Counted from the stretch's first letter, positions 25,359 to 35,401 are shown. The stretch is 38,928 nt of DNA from Pirellulales bacterium (GCA_017853835.1 JAFMIU010000030.1:1-38928); one strand, 5' to 3'. Made by a program: numbers and translations. Notes: generated from the sequence alone by a model not told the origin.

Positions 25359-25408
25359 CGCGAACAAGCCCGAAGCCGGCTCCGTATCAAGGGAAAACCG
25401 ATCAGCGA

Positions 25409-25442
25409 TGGCACCGCCAGCCGGGGAGGCTGGCCGGTGCCA
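25409..25442. other. Strong hairpin between rnc and the Do-type protease gene
   Basis: TGGCACCGCCAGCC (25409-25422) pairs with GGCTGGCCGGTGCCA (25428-25442) with one bulged G and a 5-base loop. It is either in the leader of the protease transcript (61 bp before its ATG) or of the rnc transcript on the other strand, or a dispersed REP-like palindrome. Confidence 0.7.
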
Positions 25443-25502
25443 ATTGGTCGTGTCCGGCCTAGACTTGTCCCGTTCGTCGTTCTCGAAAGGAGTCTGTTCA
25501 CG

Positions 25503-27041
25503 ATGCCTGCTTCGCTCATGTCATTCGCGGGCCGACGGAGGCCCGCCTTCTGTGTTTTCTGTGCCATGGCCCTCGGGGCCGCCGCGGTGGTGGCGGCCCT
25601 GGCCCCGGTGTCGAGCCGGGCCGACCAGCCTCCGGCCGATGCGATCGACCATGCCAACGCGCTGTCGAAGGCGTTTCGCCATGCCGCCGAGATCGCCACG
25701 CCCGCCGTGGTGGTCGTTCGGAGCGAGGTGAAGCCGAAGCGCGAGAAGCGGACCCCGCAGCGAGGCCCGCAGCGACGCGGCGACAACCCCTTCCGGGGCA
25801 CGCCGTTTGAAAACATGTTTCCCGACGGCCTGCCCGAGGGGTTTGAGTTCAACATGCCCGATGGAAAATCGCCCGCCCAGTCTGGCGTGGGCTCCGGCGT
25901 GATCGTCGACGCGGCCGGGGTCGTGATCACCAACAACCACGTCGTCGAAGGGGCCGACGTCGTCACCGTGGAACTCTCCGATGGACGTGCGTTCAAGGCC
26001 GACACGATCGAAACCGACCCCGAAAGCGATCTGGCCGTGATCCGGCTCGTCGATGCCAAGGGCCTGCCGACCGCGAAGCTCGGCAACTCCGACGCGCTCG
26101 AGATTGGCGACTGGGTGATCGCGATCGGCAATCCGTTCGACCTGGAAACCACGGTCAGCGCCGGCATCATCAGCGGCAAGGGACGCGAACTTGGCGGCAT
26201 CCGCCGCGCGCAGTTCCTCCAGACCGACGCGGCGATCAATCCCGGCAACTCCGGCGGCCCGCTCATCAATCTCGAGGGTGAGGTGGTCGGGATCAACACC
26301 GCGATCGCGTCCAACAGCGGTGGCTATCAGGGAATCGGCTTCGCCATCCCCTCGAACCTCGCCCGCTGGGTGACCGACCAGTTGATCGACACGGGCAAGG
26401 TGGAGCGGGCCTTCATCGGCGTGCAGATGGGGCCGCTCGACGCCCGCATGGCCGCGAAGCTCGGCGCCAAGGATCGCAACGGCGTGCTCGTGAACGACGT
26501 GGTGCCGGGCTCCCCCGCTGAGGCGGCGGGCGTGCAGGAGCTCGACGTCATCACGGCGTTCGACGGCAATCCGGTAAAGGGCACCCGCTCGCTCCAGGAA
26601 GTCGTGGAACGGGCGGCGATCGGCAAGCCCCACACCCTCACCGTCTTCCGCGACGGGAAGCAGGTCACGCTCACGGTGACGGTCAAGCCGCTCCCCGCCG
26701 ACGTCGCGGCGGCCGGACGGTCGCCCTCGCCGAAAGCCGAGGACGATGCCGAAACCTCCTACGCCGAGGAGTTCGGGCTCGAGGTTCGTGAAAAGGCGTC
26801 GCTGGCGGAAGACGCCTACGCCGACGTCGAGGGGGTGGTGGTCGATCGCGTCGACCCCGACGGGCTCGCCGCCCAGGCCGGCATCGGCCCGGGCATGCTG
26901 ATCCGCAAGGTCGGCCGAACCCCGGTCACGACCCTCGAGGAGTTCGAGGCGGCCATCGCGAAGGAGTCGGCTGCCGACGGCGTGGTGCTCAGCGTGAGAA
27001 CCCCCCGTGGCAACTCGGTGGTCTTGCTGAAGAAGGAATGA
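25503..27041 (+). CDS. Do-type (DegP/HtrA) periplasmic serine protease
   Basis: A 512-residue trypsin-fold protease with two PDZ domains. A signal sequence (hydrophobic ~15-36) ends VSSRA-DQ. The triad is His146 (TNNHVVEG), Asp176 (ESDLAVIRL) and Ser250 (NPGNSGGPL), all intact. PDZ1 spans ~305-395 ([23 protein letters not shown]) and PDZ2 ~440-508 ([19 protein letters not shown]). A basic, Pro/Gln/Gly-rich insert near 76-100 lies in the LA-loop region. It should degrade or refold damaged envelope proteins. AAAGGAG about 11 bases before ATG 25503 fixes the start. Two hairpins directly after the stop probably end the transcript before pdxJ. Confidence 0.94.
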   Translation: MPASLMSFAGRRRPAFCVFCAMALGAAAVVAALAPVSSRADQPPADAIDHANALSKAFRHAAEIATPAVVVVRSEVKPKREKRTPQRGPQRRGDNPFRGTPFENMFPDGLPEGFEFNMPDGKSPAQSGVGSGVIVDAAGVVITNNHVVEGADVVTVELSDGRAFKADTIETDPESDLAVIRLVDAKGLPTAKLGNSDALEIGDWVIAIGNPFDLETTVSAGIISGKGRELGGIRRAQFLQTDAAINPGNSGGPLINLEGEVVGINTAIASNSGGYQGIGFAIPSNLARWVTDQLIDTGKVERAFIGVQMGPLDARMAAKLGAKDRNGVLVNDVVPGSPAEAAGVQELDVITAFDGNPVKGTRSLQEVVERAAIGKPHTLTVFRDGKQVTLTVTVKPLPADVAAAGRSPSPKAEDDAETSYAEEFGLEVREKASLAEDAYADVEGVVVDRVDPDGLAAQAGIGPGMLIRKVGRTPVTTLEEFEAAIAKESAADGVVLSVRTPRGNSVVLLKKE

Positions 27042-27045
27042 CCAT

Positions 27046-27076
27046 CGCGCAGGCCCGCCTGCGGCAGGCCTGCGCG
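27046..27076 (+). terminator. Hairpin directly after the protease gene
   Basis: CGCGCAGGCC (27046-27055) and GGCCTGCGCG (27067-27076) are perfect 10-bp arms around an 11-base loop, starting 5 bases after the stop codon. There is no T-run, so termination may need a factor, or it may instead protect the 3' end. Confidence 0.6.
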
Positions 27077-27083
27077 AGAGGAT

Positions 27084-27120
27084 GCCGCCCGGGGCGCCGG
27101 CGCACGGTGCCCCGGGCGGC
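27084..27120 (+). terminator. Second hairpin between protease gene and pdxJ
   Basis: GCCGCCCGGGGCGCC (27084-27098) pairs with GGTGCCCCGGGCGGC (27106-27120) with one mismatch in 15 and a 7-base loop. No T-run follows. It lies 47 bp before the pdxJ start, so it could also be a leader structure of pdxJ. Confidence 0.6.
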
Positions 27121-27166
27121 CGCGACACCCTTGCAAATCGACCCGCGGGCGGCGAGGCTTGGCCCC

Positions 27167-27880
27167 ATGGCAACCCTCGGCGTCAACATCGACCACGTCG
27201 CCACGGTGCGGCAGGCCCGCCGCACCGTCGAGCCCGATCCAGTGTGGGCCGCAGCGCTCGCCGAACTCGGCGGCGCGGATGCGATCACCGTGCATCTCCG
27301 CGAGGATCGCCGCCACATCCAAGACCGCGATCTCGAGGTGCTTCGCGCGACGGTGCAGGTGAAACTCAACCTTGAATGCGCCATCACGCCGGCGATGATC
27401 GACATCGCCTGCCGCGTGAAGCCCTGCCAGGTGACGCTCGTGCCGGAGAAGCGCGAGGAGATCACCACCGAAGGCGGCCTCGACGTCGTGGCCCATCGCA
27501 CCGCCTGCGACGAGGCCGTGCGCCGCCTGCGAGACGCCGGCATCGCCGTGTCGATGTTCATCGATCCGGTGCCCGCCCAGATCGATGCCTCCGTCGACCT
27601 GGGCGCCGTCGCCGCCGAGCTCCACACCGGCTGCTACGCCAACGCCACGACTGATGCCGACCGTCATGAGGAGCTCGTGCGGCTCACCCGTGCCGCCGCG
27701 ATGGTGCGACAGGCCGGCCTGGAGCTGAACGCCGGCCACGGCCTCACCTACCGCAACGTCGTGCCCGTGGCCCGCATCGACCGCATGGGTGAGCTCAACA
27801 TCGGCCACTCGATCGTGGCCCGCGCCGTGTTCGTCGGCCTCGCCCAGGCTGTCCGCGAGATGAAGGCCCTGATCGCCTAG
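27167..27880 (+). CDS. pdxJ: Pyridoxine 5'-phosphate synthase
   Basis: A 237-residue TIM-barrel enzyme that condenses 3-amino-2-oxopropyl phosphate with deoxyxylulose 5-phosphate to pyridoxine 5'-phosphate, the last ring-forming step of DXP-dependent vitamin B6 synthesis. Family motifs are all there: [81 protein letters not shown] and [20 protein letters not shown] 27167 matches the conserved N-terminus; upstream in-frame codons are in the hairpin region. Its TAG shares CTAG with the convergent alkaline phosphatase stop. Confidence 0.96.
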   Translation: MATLGVNIDHVATVRQARRTVEPDPVWAAALAELGGADAITVHLREDRRHIQDRDLEVLRATVQVKLNLECAITPAMIDIACRVKPCQVTLVPEKREEITTEGGLDVVAHRTACDEAVRRLRDAGIAVSMFIDPVPAQIDASVDLGAVAAELHTGCYANATTDADRHEELVRLTRAAAMVRQAGLELNAGHGLTYRNVVPVARIDRMGELNIGHSIVARAVFVGLAQAVREMKALIA

Positions 27881-29553
27881 TCCTCGCCCTCGCCGTCGCC
27901 AGCGGTGAACGCCGTGGGATCGGTGAGCATGAACGCGTGGCCATGGTCGCTCGTGACGATCACCACGGCATCGTTCCAGGCATCGTGGCGTTCGATCCAC
28001 GACACGACCGCCCGAAACGCCTCGTCGCCGCTCTGCACCGCACCGATCGCGTTGTCGATGTTGTTGGCGTGGCTGGCCCAGTCGACATCGCCCGCCTCCA
28101 CCATCAGCCATGCCTTTCCCCGCGCGGAGAGCACGTCGAGCGCGGCCGTCGCCATCTCGCCGAGCGTGGGGTTTTCCAGGATGTCGGCCTCGGTGTAGTT
28201 GATCGAGGATCCATATTTCCGCCGAAGCTCCGCGACGTCGGGATCGTCGGTCGGGATCGAGCCCGCCGCCGGCGTGAAATCACCGTTGGCGGTGCGATAC
28301 GGCAGGTGCCCTTCGGCCGCGCCGAAGAAGCCGAAGAGCCTGACGTTTCGCGCGATCGCATCGGCGGCGGCCTCGGCGAGCACGTCGCCCCCCTTTCGCC
28401 CCCGCGTTCGCACGGCCATCCGATACCGGCCGCCGCGGGCCTCGTCGATTTCCAGGAGGGTCGACGTGGCGACGAACTTGTGGCCCCGTTCGAAGTTGGC
28501 CCCCTGATCGGCCTCCGCCGCGGCACCGACGCCGATTCCGCCGCCAATCACCACATCGAGCCCGGGGAGCGGTTCGGTGCGGTGGGCGATCGACCGCAGC
28601 CCCACGAGGTCGCGGGCGATGTCCTGGTAGTCGTCGCGGCTGACGTTGTTGGCGTAGGTGCACGCCGGCGTGGCGTGCGAGCAGGGCACGCTCGAGACCG
28701 CCCCCACCGCGAAGCCGCGTGCCTGGAGCGTGCGGGCGATCGGCTCGAGCTGGCGGCCGTTGACGTCGACGTTGATCGCGTCGTTGTAGGTTTTGTGGCC
28801 CGTGCACATCGCCACCGCCGACGCGGCGGAATCGGTGTAGGCATGGGGCACGTCGCGATCGTGCCCTATGAGATAGGTGATGCTCGATCGGTGATCCCAC
28901 GGGGTGGCCCCGCCGCGGCTGGCGTCGTAGCCCCCCGCCACGGTACCGCCGGGATTCTTCACGATCTGCGCATCGACATCGAACGTCGTCCCCGCGTTGG
29001 CAGGGCTCGTGACGCAGAATCCGTAGTCGGTCGTCGTTCCACGGTAGTCTTGAAACGCAAAGCCGGTGCCGCGCCCCGACGTGTAAGCGATGCTCCCCGA
29101 GGTGGCGATCGCGGCGGTGCGCGTCATGTGCCAGTCGAGCCCGTCGAACACGAACAACACGATGATCCGCTTGCCCGCGTCGGCAGCCGCCATCTGGAGG
29201 CGGTAGATGTCGGTTTGATCGAAGTAGTCGGCGGCGGGGTCGAGCGTGTGATCGGGCATCCGGCCGTAGAGCGCATCGAGCCGCTTCGGATCGCGATACG
29301 GGCTGGCTCCGTCCTTCACCCCATCGAGTGTCGTGCCGAAGGTGTAGACCGGGATGAGCCGGTTGGAGTGGGTCGACCAGGCGGCATAGTCGGAGGGCCG
29401 ATCGCCCCAGTGGCCCCAGGCAGCACTCCCCGACATCTCGGCGTCGGCCTGCATCTGCCTCACCCGGTCGGCCGGCACCTCACCGCGGGCGGGCGATGAG
29501 GCCACGACGGCGACGACCAGCAGCATGATCCGGAACAACGGCACGACGATCAT
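27877..29553 (-). CDS. PhoA-type alkaline phosphatase
   Basis: A 558-residue exported phosphomonoesterase. The signal peptide is [24 protein letters not shown]. Metal and nucleophile motifs of the superfamily are LFVFDGLDW (first Asp ligand), [18 protein letters not shown] (nucleophile Ser after TD, the usual 'TDSAASA' element), [15 protein letters not shown] (metal-binding Asp and His) and VTSDHGH (Asp-His ligands). It is longer than E. coli PhoA by about 90 residues, with inserts in the N-terminal third. It should release phosphate from organic esters in the periplasm. ATG 29553 is chosen for the signal peptide; the frame runs on upstream to 31569 but that part is antisense to ppc. Confidence 0.92.
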   Translation of the reverse strand: MIVVPLFRIMLLVVAVVASSPARGEVPADRVRQMQADAEMSGSAAWGHWGDRPSDYAAWSTHSNRLIPVYTFGTTLDGVKDGASPYRDPKRLDALYGRMPDHTLDPAADYFDQTDIYRLQMAAADAGKRIIVLFVFDGLDWHMTRTAAIATSGSIAYTSGRGTGFAFQDYRGTTTDYGFCVTSPANAGTTFDVDAQIVKNPGGTVAGGYDASRGGATPWDHRSSITYLIGHDRDVPHAYTDSAASAVAMCTGHKTYNDAINVDVNGRQLEPIARTLQARGFAVGAVSSVPCSHATPACTYANNVSRDDYQDIARDLVGLRSIAHRTEPLPGLDVVIGGGIGVGAAAEADQGANFERGHKFVATSTLLEIDEARGGRYRMAVRTRGRKGGDVLAEAAADAIARNVRLFGFFGAAEGHLPYRTANGDFTPAAGSIPTDDPDVAELRRKYGSSINYTEADILENPTLGEMATAALDVLSARGKAWLMVEAGDVDWASHANNIDNAIGAVQSGDEAFRAVVSWIERHDAWNDAVVIVTSDHGHAFMLTDPTAFTAGDGEGED

Positions 29554-29715
29554 GCGCGAAGCATACCCGGTTGGCTGAAAAGGGATGAATGGGGGCGGCG
29601 ATCGGAGCGATGGCCGGCCCCGTCGGGTGAGGCCCGGGGGTTGAAAATCATCCATGCCGGCCCCGCACGCAAGCATCGGCGTATTCCCGCCGCGGGCTTT
29701 GACGGTACAACGGTC

Positions 29716-32532
29716 ATGGCCTCGCACCCTTCCCCGCCTCCAGCCGCCCGCGTGTCCGCTCCAGTCTCCTCCGCCGGTGTCCACGACGAACTCCTCCGCC
29801 GCGACGTGCGGTTTCTGGGGGAGATGCTCGGGAGCGTGATTCGCGAACTCGCAGGCCCCGAGGCCGATGCCCTCGTCGAGGAGGTTCGGCGGCTCGCCCG
29901 CGACCGACGCCAGGGCGGGCATGACGCCGAGCAGCACCTTGCGGCCCGCATCGAATCCCTCGACGAGACGCAGGCGACGATCGTCGCTCGGGCCTTCGGG
30001 ATTTTCTTCGACCTCGCCAACATCGCCGAAGATCGGCAGCGGATTCGCGTGCTCCGCGAACGCGAACGGATGCGGTATCCCAGCCCGCTCGGCGAATCGC
30101 TCGCCGCGGGCATCGCCGAGCTGAAAGCGCTCGGCGCCCCGCCCGAAGACGTTCAGCAGGTGCTCGACCGACTCGCCGTGGAGCTCGTCTTCACGGCCCA
30201 TCCGAGCGAAGCCAAGCGGCGTTCGATCCGATCGAAGCTGCGCCGGATGCGACGAAGCCTCCAGGCGTTCGACTCGACGGAGCTGCTGCCCCGCGAACGG
30301 CTTCGTCACGAAGCCGAGATGCGGAGCGAGCTCGTGCTCCTCTGGCAGACGGAGTTTCTGCGGCCCACGAAGCCGACCGTGCTCGACGAGGTCGATCGTG
30401 GCCTCTCGATCATGCCCCGGCTCTGGGAGGCGGTGCCGCAGGTCTGCGGCGCGCTGCGGCGGGCGCTGGCCGATGCCTACCCAGGCCATGCCTTCACGAT
30501 GCCGGCATTCCTCTCCTTTGGGTCGTGGATGGGTGGGGATCGCGATGGCAACCCGTTCGTCACCGCCGACGTCACGGCCTCCACGCTCCTGCGGCTTCGG
30601 CATGAGGCGATCGCCCAGCACCTCGAATGGTGCACCAGGCTCAACGACCTGCTCTCGGTGTCGAGCCACGTGGCCGGCGGATCGCGGCCGCTGGCCGCCC
30701 GACTCGCCGAGAGAGGGGCACGATGGCCGGCTGTCGCCGAGGCGGTCGGGCCGATCGCGGAGCATGAGATCTACCGCCGCTGGCTTCGCATGATCCGCAC
30801 GCGGCTGGAGGCCTCGCAGGCCGTTTCCTTCGACGCCACCGCCCCCGAGTGGGCCTACCGCGACGGCACCGACCTCGAAGCCGACCTCGCGCCCCTGATC
30901 GAGTGCCTCACCACCGACCATGCCGTGGGCAACGATTCGCCCACGCACGAGTGGCTCGATCTCGTGCGCACTTTCGGGCTCCACATGACGCGGCTCGACG
31001 TGCGTCAGGATGCCCGCGCCTACCGTGACATCATGGGCGAGATCCTCGCGGCCGCGGGGATCGTGAGCACGGCCGACGCCTTCCGGTCGCTCGACGATGC
31101 GGGCTGCTGCCGTCTGCTCGTCGAGTCGCTCGGCTTTGCAGGCGACATCCCGCCCGACGGCCTCAGTCCGCTGCCGCTCGACACGATCCGGCTCTTTGGC
31201 GTGCTGCACGAGGCGGTGGTGCGATTCGGACCACGGTGTGTCGGTGGTGCCGTGGTGAGCCTCACCCGCTGCCCGGCCGACGTGCTCGCCGTGCTCTGGC
31301 TGTGGCGGTGGGCACAGGGGCGGGCGGCGGCCACGGGCCGGGTGGTGGCCGACAGCGACCTCGCGATCATCCCGCTCTTCGAGAAGATCAACGACCTCGC
31401 CCACGCCCACGAAACCCTCGCCGCCATCCTCGACGTGCCCGCCTACCGCGACCATCTCCGAGGCCGAGGCGACCGGCAGATCGTGATGGTTGGCTACTCC
31501 GACAGCACGAAGGACGGCGGCTACCTCGCCGCCTGCTGCGGCCTCCAAGATGCGCAGAGCCGCCTCCATGCCACGGCGACGGGCCGGGGCGTCGCGCTAA
31601 CCTTCTTCCACGGCCGCGGTGGCTCGCTCGGCCGGGGTGGCGGCCCCGCGGCCCGCGGCATCCTCTCGCTCCCATCGGAGGCGCTCGATGGGTCGCTGCG
31701 GCTCACGGAGCAGGGAGAGGTGCTTGCGGAGCGGTACGATGATCCCGACATCGCCCGCCGCCATCTCGAACAGGTGACCTGGGCGACGCTCGTGGCCTCG
31801 AGCACCCGGCGGATCGAAGCCCGAACGGAATGGACAACCCTCGCCGCGCGGATGGCGGACCGGTCGTTTGCCGTCTACCGCGACCTCGTCGACCAGCCCG
31901 GCTTCATCGGCTACTTCTCCCAGACGACGCCGATCGACGAGATCGAAAACCTTCCGATCGCCTCCCGGCCGTCGCGCCGCCGGGGCGAGCGAACACTCGA
32001 CGACCTACGGGCGATTCCCTGGGTCTTTGCGTGGACGCAAAACCGCTGCATGATCCCGGCCTGGTATGGGCTCGGGACAGCGCTGTCGGACGTGAAGTAT
32101 GAAGACCGCCGCGGCTGGCAGCACGTGTGCGACATGTATCGCGAGTGGCCATTCTTCCAGGCCACGATCGACAACGCGGCCCTGGCCCTGGCGAAGGTCG
32201 ACCTTTCCATCGCCCAGCGGTATTCCGAGCTGGCCGACGACGAGGATGCGCGTCGACGAATCTGGATGCGGATCGCCGAGGAGCGGGATCGCACCCGTCA
32301 GGCGATTCTCGACATCGTGGGCGGCGGCGAACTCCTCGCCTCCACGCCATGGCTCCAACGATCGATCGAGGCGAGAAATCCATCGGTCGATCCGCTCAAC
32401 CTGATCCAGATCGAGTTCATGCGGCGCCGGCGGGCGGCGCTGGCGACCGACCCGTCGGCAACCGACCGCCATCGGGGGCTGCTGCGGCTCTGCGTGCAGG
32501 GGATCGCCGCGGGGATGCGCACCACCGGCTAG
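29716..32532 (+). CDS. ppc: Phosphoenolpyruvate carboxylase
   Basis: A 938-residue enzyme that adds bicarbonate to PEP to form oxaloacetate, refilling the TCA cycle. Landmarks are VFTAHPSEAKRRSIRSKL (catalytic His in TAHPSE), SWMGGDRDGNPFVT, MVGYSDSTKDGGYLAA, FFHGRGGSLGRGGGP (the mobile loop and PEP site), FAWTQNRCMIPAWYG and a C-terminus NPSVDPLNLIQIEF...GIAAGMRTTG. TAHPSE replaces the commoner TAHPTE. It is full length. ATG 29716 gives MASHPSP; there is no clear ribosome binding site, and an ATG at 29641 would add 25 residues. It ends on a CTAG shared with the convergent gene. Confidence 0.95.
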   Translation: MASHPSPPPAARVSAPVSSAGVHDELLRRDVRFLGEMLGSVIRELAGPEADALVEEVRRLARDRRQGGHDAEQHLAARIESLDETQATIVARAFGIFFDLANIAEDRQRIRVLRERERMRYPSPLGESLAAGIAELKALGAPPEDVQQVLDRLAVELVFTAHPSEAKRRSIRSKLRRMRRSLQAFDSTELLPRERLRHEAEMRSELVLLWQTEFLRPTKPTVLDEVDRGLSIMPRLWEAVPQVCGALRRALADAYPGHAFTMPAFLSFGSWMGGDRDGNPFVTADVTASTLLRLRHEAIAQHLEWCTRLNDLLSVSSHVAGGSRPLAARLAERGARWPAVAEAVGPIAEHEIYRRWLRMIRTRLEASQAVSFDATAPEWAYRDGTDLEADLAPLIECLTTDHAVGNDSPTHEWLDLVRTFGLHMTRLDVRQDARAYRDIMGEILAAAGIVSTADAFRSLDDAGCCRLLVESLGFAGDIPPDGLSPLPLDTIRLFGVLHEAVVRFGPRCVGGAVVSLTRCPADVLAVLWLWRWAQGRAAATGRVVADSDLAIIPLFEKINDLAHAHETLAAILDVPAYRDHLRGRGDRQIVMVGYSDSTKDGGYLAACCGLQDAQSRLHATATGRGVALTFFHGRGGSLGRGGGPAARGILSLPSEALDGSLRLTEQGEVLAERYDDPDIARRHLEQVTWATLVASSTRRIEARTEWTTLAARMADRSFAVYRDLVDQPGFIGYFSQTTPIDEIENLPIASRPSRRRGERTLDDLRAIPWVFAWTQNRCMIPAWYGLGTALSDVKYEDRRGWQHVCDMYREWPFFQATIDNAALALAKVDLSIAQRYSELADDEDARRRIWMRIAEERDRTRQAILDIVGGGELLASTPWLQRSIEARNPSVDPLNLIQIEFMRRRRAALATDPSATDRHRGLLRLCVQGIAAGMRTTG

Positions 32533-33722
32533 TGGCGGGCCGGCGGACGGCAGCGGTGGAGCGTCATCAGCGCGTAGGCCGTTCCATACTGCTGGTGATA
32601 GTCGTAGAGTGGATAGTCCCACCAGGACCCATCGGCATCCTGCACGTCGAGGATGATGGTGGCGAGGCCGCCGCGATACCGAGCCTGTGCGGCCTCCGGG
32701 AGAAGTTCGAGGGACCTCGCGGCGTAGTAGTGGCCGAAGTAGTAGAAATAGCCGGCCACCTGGAAAAACGATTCGTGCGGCACCGGTCGCTTGCGGCCGA
32801 GTTCGAGCCAGCCGTTCCTCACGATGATCCGCTCGAGCCAATCCTCGAGCACCGCGTCGGTGATCCGCTCGTCACCCCACAGCCGCAGGGCGAGATTGCA
32901 TGCCTGGCTGCGTCCAAGACTCCCCCCTGGCCGATTGATGGGCCGGCGCGGCTGCCATCGGAGGTAGGAGCCGTAGAGGTAGCTGAAGTCGGGAAGCTGC
33001 TGCGCCTCGGTCGCATCGACGGCCCGTTGCGTGACCTTCGCCGGCGGCTCCACCCCCGCCGCCTTCGCGTCGTGAAACGCCACCAGCACGGCCGCATTCA
33101 CGAAGCTCGTCGACGACGACGACGGCCGCTGGGTTCCCGCGGTGAAGTCGTAGTAGCCCCAGCCGCCCTCGGCCGATTCATAGCGGGTGAGCCGGTCATA
33201 CTGCCCTCGGATCAGCGCCTCGATGCGACGCCGACGGACGGCATCCTCGGGCACGCGGCCGTGCATCGCGGCGAGCGCCTGGATCCCGTAGGCGTGCGAC
33301 CAGACGTTGTAGATCAAGGTGGGATTGTCGCGACGCACCTCGGGAAGGTTGTCCATGAGCCATCGCTCGCCCCGATCGATCGCCCGCGCCACCGCCGTGG
33401 AGCCATCGTCCTCCTCGATGAGCGCCTGCACGCACAGGGCCGTCGTCGCCGCACGAAACCCGAAATGCGACCCCACCCCCGCCATGATGTTGAGGTCTTT
33501 CGTGCGCTCCGCCGAGCCGAACGAGCCGTCGTCGTTTTGAATCCGCACGAGGAACGATCGCCCGCGGCCGACCGCGTCGTCGAGCCGCTCCATCGGCACC
33601 TCGACGGGTTCGAAGCGGACGAGCGACGACGGATCATCGACGCCGGGCGGAGAATCTCCGTGCGCCGCGACTGCGGCGAGATTCACGACGACCATGGCCG
33701 CGATGAGGCTTTTCAGGATCAC
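32529..33722 (-). CDS. Exported prenyltransferase/squalene-cyclase-fold protein
   Basis: A 397-residue protein with a signal peptide (MILKSLIAAMVVVNLAAVAAHG). The body is an alpha/alpha toroid with repeated motifs of the prenyltransferase and squalene oxidase repeat family, such as FLVRIQNDDGSFGS, TTALCVQALIEE, AEGGWGYYDF, STSFVNAAVLVAFHDA and VQDADGSWWDYPLY with TAYALMTLHRC. The catalytic DxDD of squalene-hopene cyclases is not apparent, and export also argues against terpene cyclisation, so the role is unknown. The start is GTG 33722, overlapping the stop of the upstream adaptor gene (GTGA), which shows an operon. Confidence 0.85.
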   Translation of the reverse strand: MILKSLIAAMVVVNLAAVAAHGDSPPGVDDPSSLVRFEPVEVPMERLDDAVGRGRSFLVRIQNDDGSFGSAERTKDLNIMAGVGSHFGFRAATTALCVQALIEEDDGSTAVARAIDRGERWLMDNLPEVRRDNPTLIYNVWSHAYGIQALAAMHGRVPEDAVRRRRIEALIRGQYDRLTRYESAEGGWGYYDFTAGTQRPSSSSTSFVNAAVLVAFHDAKAAGVEPPAKVTQRAVDATEAQQLPDFSYLYGSYLRWQPRRPINRPGGSLGRSQACNLALRLWGDERITDAVLEDWLERIIVRNGWLELGRKRPVPHESFFQVAGYFYYFGHYYAARSLELLPEAAQARYRGGLATIILDVQDADGSWWDYPLYDYHQQYGTAYALMTLHRCRPPARH

Positions 33723-35275
33723 GGCTTCGATGGGCGCACGCGGTCTCCCGCGGCGACTCCCTCCACGATCTCCGTGCGGCCGCCGGCGGTGATCCCCACC
33801 GTCACGCTCCGCTTCACCGGCTTGCCGTCGCTCCCGAGCACGTAGACAAACCGGCTTCCATCGTCGTCACGAAACACCGCAGCGGCTGGCAGCGTCACCG
33901 CCTCGTCCCGCTTCGCCACCACACACCGCACGTTCCCGGTCATGGCGGCCATGAGCACCGGACGGCCGTCGCGAGGCGTGACGGCGAAGACCGCGTCGAA
34001 TCCACCCTCACGCGGCGCCGGCACGAAGGGGGTGAGGGTGGCGGCGATGTCGGCGTCGGGATACCCCGTCGGCACGACGCGGCCGGTCAGCCCCGGCGAA
34101 ACGAGGTGAAGATCCTTCTCGTCGACCTTCGCTCGAAACTGGAGCCGATCGGGATCGAAGATGGTGAAGTCGAGTTCGGCGGCCGGCACGGGCTGACCGA
34201 CCACGGCCTTGCCCGACACGAGCGCCGTCGACCACGAGCCGTCGCGGAATCGGCCGTGGTAGACCATGCCCCCCCTTGGGGCCCGCACGGTGGCGGCCGC
34301 CCGATCAGCCTCGAGCTCGCCGAGCCGTCGGAGCGCCTCGGCCCGATCATGTTCCTGCTTGCCCAGGGCGAGCCGCTTCTGCGCCAGCTGAAGTGGCAGC
34401 GTGGCCCTCGCCTGCTCCAGGGCGATCGCCGCGGCATCGGCTGCCCGGCGAAGGCTCACCTCCCGCCGCGGGATGCCGAACTCGAGTGTTTCGGCCGAAC
34501 TTTCGCTGATCCGCTTCAACGACTGCTCCGATTGCGTGACGTCGAACCGCGTCCGCTGAAGGATCATCTCCTCCGTTTCCTCGGTGAGGTCCTTGTCCTT
34601 GTACATCTGCTCGAGCTGCCGAAGCTCCTCCCTCGCATACTTCAGTCGTTCCTCGGCGGCCCGAACGGCAAATCGGGCCTGCTCCTCCATCGCAGCGCGG
34701 TCCACCGCCAGAAATCGGGCAAGCTCCTCGCCCGACACCTTGGCGAGGCGCTCAGCGGAGGCCATGTCGAGTGGGTGCATCGCCTCGGCGGTGGCCACTT
34801 CCTTGCGGGCCACCTCCAGCGCCTTCTCGCCGGCCGCCAGATCGAGCGTGAGGTCGTCGATCGCCCGCGTGAGCTTCACGACGTCGAACTCAACGAGCGG
34901 ATCGCCGGCGTTCACCCGCGTGCCGTGCGCGACGACCCGCACCACATCCATCGGCTGCGACCAGGCTTCGGGCCGGAACTCGACCACGACGTATTCAACC
35001 GGTTCAAACGCCCCTTTTGCCGTGATCGCCGCTTCGAAGGGCCCCTTCTCGGCGGTCACCGTATCGGGCTTCTCCGTCGACGCCTTCTCGGAGGCTGACT
35101 TCGGAGCCACGGGCTTGTCGGCGGGCGGCTTGTCGGCGGGCGGCCTGTCGTCGGCGGCCTTCACGACCTCCGGCTTCACGGGCGCATCGACCGCCGCCTC
35201 CACCCGGCCAATCATGGCGGTCGCCAGCATCGCCGCCATCCACATGCCAGCATTCGTTGGGATCGTCGTCCGCAT
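33719..35275 (-). CDS. HlyD/RND-type periplasmic adaptor-like protein
   Basis: A 518-residue exported protein. The signal peptide is followed by a low-complexity Pro/Lys/Asp/Ala-rich linker (residues ~30-70, with repeated ADKPP). A split lipoyl/barrel domain surrounds a long alpha-helical coiled-coil hairpin (~125-320, charged, few Pro): GAFEPVEYVVVEFRPEAWS and VAHGTRVNAGDPLVEFD before it, and ATVRAPRGGMVYHG (the usual 'i.AP.dG.v' return) after it. A C-terminal beta region follows with TGNVRCVVAKRDEAVTLPAAAVF. This is the architecture of membrane fusion/adaptor proteins. No inner-membrane pump or outer-membrane factor is adjacent. AGGAG lies before ATG 35275. Confidence 0.85.
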   Translation of the reverse strand: MRTTIPTNAGMWMAAMLATAMIGRVEAAVDAPVKPEVVKAADDRPPADKPPADKPVAPKSASEKASTEKPDTVTAEKGPFEAAITAKGAFEPVEYVVVEFRPEAWSQPMDVVRVVAHGTRVNAGDPLVEFDVVKLTRAIDDLTLDLAAGEKALEVARKEVATAEAMHPLDMASAERLAKVSGEELARFLAVDRAAMEEQARFAVRAAEERLKYAREELRQLEQMYKDKDLTEETEEMILQRTRFDVTQSEQSLKRISESSAETLEFGIPRREVSLRRAADAAAIALEQARATLPLQLAQKRLALGKQEHDRAEALRRLGELEADRAAATVRAPRGGMVYHGRFRDGSWSTALVSGKAVVGQPVPAAELDFTIFDPDRLQFRAKVDEKDLHLVSPGLTGRVVPTGYPDADIAATLTPFVPAPREGGFDAVFAVTPRDGRPVLMAAMTGNVRCVVAKRDEAVTLPAAAVFRDDDGSRFVYVLGSDGKPVKRSVTVGITAGGRTEIVEGVAAGDRVRPSKP

Positions 35276-35401
35276 CGTGACTCCTCATGGAACCGGCTGG
35301 GAATGGCCTACGCCGCGGCACCGCGGGGCCAGCCTTCAGCCTTGGGAAAACGACTGTACCATGGGGATTCCCGCCCCGCCGGAACCCCGTAGCCTCCCCC
35401 C

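Noticed and set aside
25521..27173. A 550-codon minus-strand open frame
   Set aside because: Antisense to the Do-type protease gene, whose catalytic triad and PDZ motifs are unmistakable.
29554..31569. Long N-terminal extension of the alkaline phosphatase frame (to 1230 codons)
   Set aside because: The extension is antisense to ppc and precedes an obvious signal peptide at 29553.
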